Assembly: GCA_003141275.1 (NCBI GenBank)
Contig: PLLM01000083.1
Location: 1-39,368, forward strand
Direction of reading: 5' to 3'
Length of the DNA stretch: 39,368 nucleotides
From: Phycisphaerales bacterium
Lineage (GTDB): Bacteria; Planctomycetota; Phycisphaerae; Sedimentisphaerales; Anaerobacaceae
Shown here: in pieces, positions 7,945 through 14,020 of the stretch
How the letters are laid out: each line of letters opens with the position of its first letter
Position numbering within the stretch: position 1 is the first letter of the stretch
Notes under the pieces: generated by a model
The model's input: the letters and a program-made list of their open reading frames with translations, nothing else
Databases searched by the model: none
What the model was told of the DNA's origin: nothing
Program-made: the position numbers and the translations under genes

Positions 7945-9261
7945 TTAATTCTCAAATTTCTTGAGTATAACAGCGGCGGTTTGTCCGCCGTAGGTGTAGC
8001 CGCAGCACAGGGCATAGCGAATATTCGCTTTTTGTGCCGTTGTTACGATGTTGAGATTGCAGCCGACGGTTTTTTTAACGCAGTTTTTCGCTGCCGGTAT
8101 AATGCCATCCCTCATCGCTAAAACCGCCGCGACAACATCCAGCCCTCCGCACGCGGCGCCGGTGTTGCTGAGCATACTCTTCGTGGGCCATACGGGTATT
8201 CGTTTCGTCTCTTCGCCGATTGCTGCTTCTATTCCTTTCGCCTCGGCGAGGTCATCCTGCGGAATCCCTGTGCCGTGCGGGATTATCAAATCGATATCTT
8301 TTGGTGAGACGTTTGCCTGTGCGAGCGATTTTTCAATTGCGATGGTCAATCCATATCCGTCCGGCTCGATATGCTCATACACCGGGTTAATACAGGCGCT
8401 TTGACCTGTGCCGACAACTTCCGCGTAAATTTTTGCGCCGCGTTTGGTCGCGTTGTCGAGATTCTCAAGCACTACAATTCCGCCTCCGTCGCCAAATATT
8501 GAGCCGCTGGCGTCTGAGTCAAAAGGTCTGCATGCTCCTTCGGCGTCGTCATTATGCTGATTCGTAGTTCGTTTAATCAGGCACTGCCGCATTATCAATA
8601 CCGGGTTTACCTTCGATTCTGCGCCGCCTGCCAGTGCAATGTCACTATTGCCCCGTGCGATGACCTCTGTCGCCTCGGCTATCGCGATATGCCCCGAAAC
8701 CTCCGCGCAGGTGATTGTGTTGCTCGGCCCCTGTATGTCGTGAATGATACCGACGTGGCAGGCCAGCATATTCGGTAAATACTTCAGCAGCCACAGGGGC
8801 GTTACTAATTCGATTCCCTCTTTGCCCCATTTTTGAATGTCGAATTTGCCCTCGGCCATACTTTTGGCGACCGCGGGTGCAAGTTCACAGGGGTCGCAAC
8901 TGATAAGCCCCGCGCCGAGATTGATTGCCATACGCTGCGGGTTGACGTTTATTTTTTGTTCGTCGATGGCTTTTGTAATGAGGCCGCTATCCCTGACCGC
9001 CTCATCCGCCGCGATTACCGCAAGCTCGATATCCTTTGACATCATCTTGGTCGCCTTGCGGAATGACTTTGGGACATACTGCTGGATTTTGTATTCCTCG
9101 ACTTCGCCGGCTAATTGGCAGGTGAATTTCGCAGGGTCAAATTTTGTTATCCGTTTTATGCCGGATTTGCCCGCGCAAAGTCCCTCCCACGTCCGGGCCG
9201 CCGTCAGTCCCAGCGAGCTTACCGCCCCAATTCCTGTTATCACCACACGGGTCCGTCCCAC
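7945..9261 (-). CDS. Ketosynthase-like protein lacking the active-site Cys (chain-length-factor-like)
   Basis: This 438-residue protein has the full FabF fold (RVVITGIGAVSSLG at the N-terminus, CGYTYGGQTAAVILKKF at the end). Ungapped alignment from the conserved Gly-Pro (178-179) to the EAT of the following helix places Glu187 (TCAEVSGH) where FabF and the neighbouring ketosynthase have the nucleophilic Cys. A Cys lies two residues earlier but out of register. The second catalytic His aligns with Asn366 (KSMLSNTGAACGG); the first His is kept (His329, PHGTG). Known chain-length factors of type II polyketide and aryl-polyene synthases likewise lose the Cys and dimerise with an active KS. It lies 12 bp after the dehydratase and 4 bp before the intact KS. 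A decarboxylase role (KSQ-like) is an alternative, though that usually keeps both His. Confidence 0.85.
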   Translation of the reverse strand: MGRTRVVITGIGAVSSLGLTAARTWEGLCAGKSGIKRITKFDPAKFTCQLAGEVEEYKIQQYVPKSFRKATKMMSKDIELAVIAADEAVRDSGLITKAIDEQKINVNPQRMAINLGAGLISCDPCELAPAVAKSMAEGKFDIQKWGKEGIELVTPLWLLKYLPNMLACHVGIIHDIQGPSNTITCAEVSGHIAIAEATEVIARGNSDIALAGGAESKVNPVLIMRQCLIKRTTNQHNDDAEGACRPFDSDASGSIFGDGGGIVVLENLDNATKRGAKIYAEVVGTGQSACINPVYEHIEPDGYGLTIAIEKSLAQANVSPKDIDLIIPHGTGIPQDDLAEAKGIEAAIGEETKRIPVWPTKSMLSNTGAACGGLDVVAAVLAMRDGIIPAAKNCVKKTVGCNLNIVTTAQKANIRYALCCGYTYGGQTAAVILKKFEN

Positions 9262-9273
9262 AGGGTTTGTCTC

Positions 9274-9753
9274 CTATTTGCCTGCCTTTTGGAAAACTGC
9301 TCCCTGCAGAAGCGATTTGAACATATCGGTGAACACAAAGTTCTCCTTCGGAAATTCCTTGCCCGCAAGGTTCTGGTCGATGTGACTGAACATCAGGTCG
9401 ATGTCGGCTATCAGTTTGTCGTCGCAGGTGATTGTCCCGGTGGTACTGGCGGCCTCCGGTGCTATCGATTCGATTTTGGCAGACAATCTAAGTGTATCGC
9501 CCGGCCTGACGTAATCGTGAAATACCGCCTTTTTTATCTTCGCCAAAATTACCTTTTCCTGGAAATTTTTCGCCTCGCCCACCAGTATCCCGGCTGTCTG
9601 CGCCATCGCTTCTATCATCAGGCATTCAGGCATAATCGGAAACCCCGGAAAATGGTCATGCAAATGCTCCTCGGCCAGCGTTACGTTCTTAATCGCAACG
9701 GCGTTTTGCCCGCTGTTAAACTCAACAAACTTATCTATCCAAATCCAACGCAT
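9274..9753 (-). CDS. FabZ-like 3-hydroxyacyl-ACP dehydratase (first copy)
   Basis: The product is a 159-residue single hot-dog-fold protein. FabZ enzymes dehydrate 3-hydroxyacyl-ACP to trans-2-enoyl-ACP in the cytoplasm. The catalytic His sits in LHDHFPGFPIMPE and the catalytic Glu in LMIEAMAQTAG, in the normal spacing; the Gly after Pro in the usual 'MPGV' is Glu here. The C-terminus extends about 15 residues beyond a typical FabZ (…KSLLQGAVFQKAGK). It is the first gene of the minus-strand run and lies 12 bp before the ketosynthase-like partner. No ribosome-binding site precedes the ATG at 9753, whereas a good promoter lies so close that the transcript would begin at or next to the start codon. 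Confidence 0.9.
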   Translation of the reverse strand: MRWIWIDKFVEFNSGQNAVAIKNVTLAEEHLHDHFPGFPIMPECLMIEAMAQTAGILVGEAKNFQEKVILAKIKKAVFHDYVRPGDTLRLSAKIESIAPEAASTTGTITCDDKLIADIDLMFSHIDQNLAGKEFPKENFVFTDMFKSLLQGAVFQKAGK

Positions 9754-9761
9754 AGCCCGGC

Positions 9762-9790
9762 ATAATAAGGCAATTTCCCCGGTTTCTCAA
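9762..9790 (-). promoter_or_regulatory. Sigma-70-type promoter for the dehydratase/ketosynthase run
   Basis: On the minus strand TTGAGA (9785-9790) and TATTAT (9762-9767) are separated by 17 bp. Only 8 nt separate the -10 box from the ATG at 9753, so transcription should start within about 2 nt of the start codon, giving a leaderless or nearly leaderless mRNA. This agrees with the absence of a Shine-Dalgarno sequence. Confidence 0.6.
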
Positions 9791-9856
9791 GCAAATCTTT
9801 GTTAGCCACTCCCTACGGTCAAGGTCTGAACAAAAGCAGGATTTGGAAGAAGTCGG

Positions 9857-9893
9857 TCCCCGCCGTTTTGATTCTCAAAACGAGACGCGGGGA
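9857..9893. repeat. Imperfect inverted repeat between the synthase cluster and the GH9 gene
   Basis: The left arm TCCCCGC+CGTTTTGA (9857-9871) pairs with TCAAAACG+GCGGGGA (9875-9893) across a 3-nt loop, with a 4-nt bulge (AGAC) in the right arm. No T-run follows on either strand, so it is not a classic intrinsic terminator. The rest of the 9754-10118 gap holds the two divergent promoters and the GH9 leader. I see no gene in it. Confidence 0.55.
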
Positions 9894-9972
9894 TCTACGC
9901 TACGCTTCGAGAGGGCAATAAACCGCGTATTTGCGTGAATATTGGAGAAAACCGCCTCAGAGAAGATAAATC

Positions 9973-10001
9973 TTGACAGTTTAGGCCGATTTATGTAAAA
10001 T
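9973..10001 (+). promoter_or_regulatory. Near-consensus sigma-70 promoter for the GH9 gene
   Basis: TTGACA (9973-9978), 17 bp, then TAAAAT (9996-10001). The predicted start near 10008 leaves a leader of about 110 nt before the ATG at 10119, which is preceded by the purine-rich AGAGAGGTGGG. No riboswitch family was recognised in the leader. Confidence 0.75.
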
Positions 10002-10118
10002 TACTGATATCACACCTGCTATCACACGGGACAAAATATGTTTTTTAGCCGTGCAAATGGGGAATGTCAGTTTAGATACACCATCGGTATGGGCTAAAGC
10101 CGTTAAGAGAGGTGGGTT

Positions 10119-12653
10119 ATGAAAAGAACAGCATTAATCATTTCAGCTTTGTCATTAATGGTTATTTCCACTGACGCCTTCGCAAGCAAGTTTGTCACTT
10201 TAAAAGTTATCGACCAGAACTACATTATGGTCCAGTTCAAAGACGGGGATGCATGTTTTTGGGACTCTACGCAAGGCATAGGAGCCCCATATGCCTATAC
10301 AGATCAGAAGTTCTCAGGTTGGGATTGGGTGGTAAATTACACAAGCGCACTTGACACAACAAATGCCACAACACCAGCTAACTGGGTCATAACATCAACC
10401 AATGACGCGCATTACGGCTCACCCGGCCTGAATCCGACAAACTGCTATCGTAAATCAAAACTCAATGGTGCGTCTGAAAGTACCACCTGGAGCAACGGTG
10501 ACTGGATTTATACATATACCATGGAGCACACCATTTATTTGAAATTACCCGCTTCACTTACGCAGGGAAACAGCTACACCCTTACAATCAATTCAAATAC
10601 AAATTCTGATACACTTAGCCAAAGTATTACTTTCGATATCTTCAACAGCCCGTCAGAAGCGGTGCATGTAAACCTGGTTGGATATCTTAACGATGCCAGC
10701 ACAAAAGCCGTCGATTTATATATGTGGATGGGAGACGGCGGCGCGCGTGACTACTCAAGTTTTGTTGGTAAAAAGGTTTACATATATAATGTGAATACAA
10801 CCGCCACTCAGCAGGTTGGAACCGTCGCCCTTTGGAAAAACAACCCTTCGGGCTCCAGCAGTGATGTGGGATGGTTCAACCTCACGATGTCGAATGTCTG
10901 GAGCGCAGATTTTACCGGATTTAATACGCCGGGGACATACCGTATCGCGATAGATGGCATCGGCTGCAGTGAAAACTTCGAGATAAAAAAAGATGTTTAT
11001 TTTGAGCCATACAGGGTCAGCACGCTCGGCTTTTTTTATATGCGCATCGGAGAGGATTCAAATTATACCGGAATGCCTGTTCCGCGTCGGCCTCTTTTTA
11101 TTCCCGGTGTATCACCATCAAGTACAAAGGTTTATATAACCAATCGCACAGGCAGCGAAGATTGGGATACTCCATCCACCTGGGACCCATATAAAACGGG
11201 CGCCCAGAATAACAACGCCTATGGCGGCCATTCCGATGCAACGGACTGGGACAGAAACCTCGGACATATTTCAATTATTTACGATATGCTGCTGCCCTAT
11301 ATTCTTACCGACGGCAGATTGAACGACGACAACCTCCAAATCGCCGAAAGCGGCAACGGCATTCCTGATATTCTGGATGAGGCGAGAAACGAAGTCGATT
11401 TCTGGCTTAACTTACGCGACCCAAACGGCGGATATAGTTACGGACTTACTAACCCTACCAGCGAAACCACCCCGATTCTTTACCAGGCAGGATCCACAGC
11501 AATGGCGGCATGGGCAAGTGCCGCAAATGCTTCAATGCTGGCCAATTGTTTTATGCTTACAGGACCGAATGATTTGAAAGACACGTACACAAATGCCGCG
11601 ATTACAGCTTACAATTATGCCTCCGGATTGTCTGACCAGCAACTGACAGTAATACGGGATGCAGGTTATGCTGAGCTTAGAGGCAAAGACCTGAAAATGA
11701 TGGCCGCGGCTTTTCTCTACAACCTGACAGGAGATACCACTTATGAAGACACGCTCAATTCCTTATGCGATATAACATCAAATACGTCGGTGGTAAATGA
11801 TTCCACCAGGAACCAGCTTTGGGCATGTGTCGGTTATCTCAAAACCAAACGCACTGTTCATTATCCCACGTTATTCAGCAGGATGAAGGCATCCATTATT
11901 AATGAAGCGAAAAATCATGAATCGAATAATTGTAATACGCGGCCTTCTCGCAGGGCCACAGACAATGACTCGGTTTTAAACCCAGGATACTTTAAAACCA
12001 CACAGAACGTCCAAAGGTGTATAGTTGCCCATGCGGTTGCTGACAGCAATTCGGATAAAACATTATTCGAAAACGCCATGGTCCTTGAAGCCGACTGGGG
12101 GCTTGGACGCAATTCCATGAATAGGATTATAATGACTACCGCCTGTACTAACCTGGCAAGCAAGCGCAGCATTGAAAATATGTACACTACGGGCAGAAAT
12201 GACGGCTACCCCGGTATGCATCCGGGACATACACCCTATTTGAATACCGACGACTGGGATTCTTCGAGTACAGGTATGACCGGGAATAAGCCGAGCAGGT
12301 TGACTGCTCTATGTTACCCTGCTTACGGGACAACCACTACCGGCTGGCCGAAAGCGGAAGGTTATTTCAATGATAGATATGTATGGGCCCATTCGGAATT
12401 TACACCCCAGCAAAGCATGCGGGGCAAAATGGCCCTGTATGCCTATTTATACGGTCTATATAAACTTCCTGCCGATTTCGATGGCGATTCAGACGTGGAC
12501 ATAATGGACGCTGCTGCCTTTTTCGATTCCTGGTTAAAAGTCCCTGGAAATACGGGCTACGATTCACGTGCGAACCTTTACGCGGATTCGTCCGGCATAG
12601 TGAACTTCTATGATTTTGCTGTCTTCGCAAATCAATGGAAACCAGTGCCGTAG
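10119..12653 (+). CDS. Secreted GH9 glycoside hydrolase (endoglucanase-like) with dockerin-like tail
   Basis: This 844-residue exported enzyme probably hydrolyses beta-1,4-glucans. Order: signal peptide 1-22 (MKRTALIISA…TDAFA); an unassigned beta-rich region about 23-175; a CelD_N-like Ig domain about 180-290 (VHVNLVGYLND … GTYRIAIDG); a GH9 (alpha/alpha)6 barrel about 300-780; and a dockerin-like tail 786-844. The catalytic base motif is GGHSDATD (Asp373, Asp376), followed by ESGNGIPDILDEARNEVDF. The late motifs are DWGLGRN (659-665) and GRNDGYPGMHPGH (692-704), and the proton donor is probably Glu760 in WAHSEF. The tail has one clear calcium-loop-like repeat, DFDGDSDVDIMD, and a degenerate second, ADSSGIVNFYDF. 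The gene is on the strand opposite the synthase genes on both sides and has its own promoter. The exact substrate (cellulose, xyloglucan, mixed glucan) cannot be told. Confidence 0.93.
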   Translation: MKRTALIISALSLMVISTDAFASKFVTLKVIDQNYIMVQFKDGDACFWDSTQGIGAPYAYTDQKFSGWDWVVNYTSALDTTNATTPANWVITSTNDAHYGSPGLNPTNCYRKSKLNGASESTTWSNGDWIYTYTMEHTIYLKLPASLTQGNSYTLTINSNTNSDTLSQSITFDIFNSPSEAVHVNLVGYLNDASTKAVDLYMWMGDGGARDYSSFVGKKVYIYNVNTTATQQVGTVALWKNNPSGSSSDVGWFNLTMSNVWSADFTGFNTPGTYRIAIDGIGCSENFEIKKDVYFEPYRVSTLGFFYMRIGEDSNYTGMPVPRRPLFIPGVSPSSTKVYITNRTGSEDWDTPSTWDPYKTGAQNNNAYGGHSDATDWDRNLGHISIIYDMLLPYILTDGRLNDDNLQIAESGNGIPDILDEARNEVDFWLNLRDPNGGYSYGLTNPTSETTPILYQAGSTAMAAWASAANASMLANCFMLTGPNDLKDTYTNAAITAYNYASGLSDQQLTVIRDAGYAELRGKDLKMMAAAFLYNLTGDTTYEDTLNSLCDITSNTSVVNDSTRNQLWACVGYLKTKRTVHYPTLFSRMKASIINEAKNHESNNCNTRPSRRATDNDSVLNPGYFKTTQNVQRCIVAHAVADSNSDKTLFENAMVLEADWGLGRNSMNRIIMTTACTNLASKRSIENMYTTGRNDGYPGMHPGHTPYLNTDDWDSSSTGMTGNKPSRLTALCYPAYGTTTTGWPKAEGYFNDRYVWAHSEFTPQQSMRGKMALYAYLYGLYKLPADFDGDSDVDIMDAAAFFDSWLKVPGNTGYDSRANLYADSSGIVNFYDFAVFANQWKPVP

Positions 12654-12699
12654 CGGTTCAGCGATTAGGAAACAATTAGAGTCAGCCACCTAACGGGGC

Positions 12700-12795
12700 G
12701 AAGCAAAACGGCAGGGGGCGGCCATAAACAGTGTAAATCAGTGTCAAAAAAACATTTGTGGTAAAGATGTTAAGCTGCCCCCGCTGTTTCGCTTT
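12700..12795. repeat. Long imperfect inverted repeat between the convergent GH9 and ACP genes
   Basis: The left arm 12700-12722 pairs with 12774-12795 in about 22 positions: an inner 9-bp G-rich/C-rich stem with one G-U, then one bulged A at 12713, then 13 positions with one mismatch (A/C). The 51-nt loop contains short near-repeats (CAGTGTAAAT, CAGTGTCAAA, ATTTGTGGTAAAG). There is no terminal T-run. It could be a bidirectional transcript end, a structured RNA or a small non-autonomous repeat element. Confidence 0.55.
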
Positions 12796-12800
12796 TGTTT

Positions 12801-12818
12801 GCCGCGAAACAACGCGGC
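12801..12818 (-). repeat. Short hairpin downstream of the ACP gene
   Basis: A 6-bp GC stem (12801-12806 with 12813-12818) with a 6-nt loop lies just beyond the ACP terminator-like stem. It may act with its neighbour to protect or end the minus-strand transcript. Confidence 0.4.
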
Positions 12819-12827
12819 GGGGACTCC

Positions 12828-12844
12828 GCCCCGCAAGGCGGGGC
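12828..12844 (-). terminator. GC-rich hairpin overlapping the ACP stop codon
   Basis: A perfect 7-bp stem (12828-12834 with 12838-12844) with a 3-nt loop starts at the last base of the ACP stop codon. It has the position of a transcript end for the ACP gene but lacks a following T-tract on the minus strand, so termination may be weak or factor-dependent. Confidence 0.45.
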
Positions 12845-13236
12845 TACGCCTTCAGCTTGCTCTCCACGTAATTTACTATCATCCCCACCGTGAACAAGTC
12901 GGGCAATTTGCTCAGTTCGGGGTTTTTGGCGAATTCGCTTACGTCGGTATGCGGCATTTTGGCCTTAAGTTCAGCCACACCCTTTGCGGTCAGTTTGCCG
13001 TTGCTTACAAACTCCGGGTTGTTCATCAGCGTTTCAGCCGGGAACAATTCTTCTCTGGCGATTTTTATACCGAATGCCTTTTCCAGCCGGAACACTATAT
13101 CGAGGAAATCGATGCTCTCGGCGCCCAAATCACCCATAAGTGTCGCTTCCTGCGTTACCTCGTCATCATCTACGCCAAGGGCATCCACCATCACCGTCTT
13201 AACCTGCTCAAAAACCTGTTCCCGATTCATCGCCAT
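12844..13236 (-). CDS. Acyl carrier protein with an internal insertion
   Basis: This 130-residue ACP carries the growing acyl chain on phosphopantetheine. The attachment serine is Ser41 in DLGAESIDFLDIVFRLEKAFGIKI, matching the usual 'LGADSLD' helix II pattern with Glu-Ser-Ile. Ordinary ACPs have about 80 residues. Here about 45 extra residues (roughly 68-112, PAETLMNNPEF … ELSKLPDL) separate helix II/III from the final helix FTVGMIVNYVESKL. The ATG at 13236 has GGAG 10 nt upstream; a second Met two codons on is possible. It lies 66 bp downstream of the second dehydratase on the same strand. This pairing and the nearby KS/KS-like pair suggest a dedicated carrier protein rather than the housekeeping one. 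Whether it is modified by the cell's general phosphopantetheinyl transferase is unknown. Confidence 0.9.
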   Translation of the reverse strand: MAMNREQVFEQVKTVMVDALGVDDDEVTQEATLMGDLGAESIDFLDIVFRLEKAFGIKIAREELFPAETLMNNPEFVSNGKLTAKGVAELKAKMPHTDVSEFAKNPELSKLPDLFTVGMIVNYVESKLKA

Positions 13237-13302
13237 GTCGTTTTCACTCCATACACTGACTTACACGGTTTTTTTAGCTTTTTCCTTTTTGCTTTTTGAT
13301 TT

Positions 13303-13770
13303 TTACTTTTTTAATAGTTCCCAGCGTTTTTTCATTTCGCTGATTACCTTCGCGTCAACCGAGGCCATAGCTGAATCCTGCTCAGCGAGGTTGAAATGTC
13401 GCAAGCCGAATCTTGCTTCGACTATCTGTTCGCCGTTTGATAGGCCTGTACCGGAAAAACTACTGACGTTTTCTTCAATGGTCTTGACCTCAACCGAGTA
13501 TTCAATCTGTGCCCCAGGCGCCAGGAAGGACTTATATTTAACATTTCTAGCCTCTTCCAGCAAGACCATACTATGCGCAAAATTCTCCGTCACCCGAACC
13601 AGCCATGATGCCGACTCAATCAGTCCTTCTAAAAGCAATACCCCTGGCAGCACCGGAAAGGTCGGAAAATGGTCGGCCAGATATTCCTCGGCCAATGTTA
13701 CGCCTTTGACCGCCTTTATCCGTTTGCCCGGCTCTATCTCAATAATTTTGTCTATAAGTATGAATCTCAT
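13303..13770 (-). CDS. FabZ-like 3-hydroxyacyl-ACP dehydratase (second, diverged copy)
   Basis: This 155-residue hot-dog protein is related to the copy at 9274-9753 (both open MR-I-IDK and share VTLAEE-L-DHFP-FP). The His is in LADHFPTFPVLPG and the Glu in LLLEGLIES, so both catalytic residues remain, but the usual 'EAMAQ' helix has changed to EGLIES, hinting at a different substrate or a structural role. The pairing of one canonical and one diverged dehydratase recalls polyene-type synthases. The ATG at 13770 has no properly spaced ribosome site (AGGA abuts the ATG). A 25-codon ORF with a good site ends 2 bp upstream, so translation is probably coupled. It begins a two-gene minus-strand unit with the ACP. 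Confidence 0.85.
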   Translation of the reverse strand: MRFILIDKIIEIEPGKRIKAVKGVTLAEEYLADHFPTFPVLPGVLLLEGLIESASWLVRVTENFAHSMVLLEEARNVKYKSFLAPGAQIEYSVEVKTIEENVSSFSGTGLSNGEQIVEARFGLRHFNLAEQDSAMASVDAKVISEMKKRWELLKK

Positions 13771-13772
13771 TC

Positions 13773-13850
13773 CTATACGCTATCCGCTAAACGTTCTACA
13801 CTATTTGTTGTTGCGGCAATTGTAGTCATCCGGCTGGATTTTTCCAGCAT
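13773..13850 (-). CDS. Possible 25-codon upstream ORF coupled to the second dehydratase
   Basis: The ORF encodes 25 residues beginning MLEKSSRMTTIAATTN and ending LADSV. Its ATG at 13850 has GGAG 6 nt upstream, better than the site of the following gene, and its TAG ends 2 bp before the dehydratase ATG. A terminator on the same strand lies just upstream. This arrangement fits a leader peptide or coupling ORF, but no homology is recognised and it could be chance. Confidence 0.35.
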   Translation of the reverse strand: MLEKSSRMTTIAATTNSVERLADSV

Positions 13851-13878
13851 TTTTTGCTCCACTCGTTTTTTTGTGATT

Positions 13879-13915
13879 AAAAGAAAAACGCCGCAAAGGA
13901 TTATTCCCTGCGGCG
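13879..13915 (-). terminator. Rho-independent terminator on the minus strand, upstream of the second dehydratase
   Basis: On the minus strand an 11-bp-scale stem of the form CGCCGCAGGGA (pairing 13905-13915 with 13889-13900, one bulged base) is followed by TTTTTCTTTT (plus 13879-13888). No minus-strand gene lies to its right in the window, since 14021 is on the plus strand. It may therefore act as an attenuator before the dehydratase/ACP unit or be a relic of a lost gene. Nothing else is seen in the 13851-14020 gap. Confidence 0.7.
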
Positions 13916-14020
13916 GGCAGGATATTGAATCATTCTGCAAGATATGACTTGTAGCCACGGGATTGTTTTTGCCGATAAATATCAAGAGTGCCGAGTCGGC
14001 GGTAAAAGACTGAGAAAAAA

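Noticed and set aside
7945-9261. Reading Cys185 (TCAE) as a normal ketosynthase nucleophile.
   Set aside because: It is two residues out of register: the Gly-Pro before it and the EAT helix after it align without gaps to FabF and place Glu187 at the nucleophile.
10008-10118. Riboswitch in the GH9 leader (GGGCTAAAGCCG faintly recalls the cyclic di-GMP-I motif).
   Set aside because: The order and sequence of the other conserved elements do not match any riboswitch I know; only a 110-nt leader can be supported.
12688-12775. Integron attC-like site: ACCTAAC at 12688 and GTTAAGC at 12769 fit RYYYAAC and GTTRRRY, 88 bp apart, just after the GH9 gene.
   Set aside because: The inner L boxes are not complementary, the strongest pairing uses different arms (12700-12722 with 12774-12795) that overlap GTTAAGC, no matching site lies upstream of the GH9 gene, and no integrase is present.
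13773-13985. 70-codon minus-strand ORF spanning the terminator before the second dehydratase.
   Set aside because: Its middle is a translation of the terminator hairpin and T-run; only the last 25 codons have a plausible start and ribosome site.
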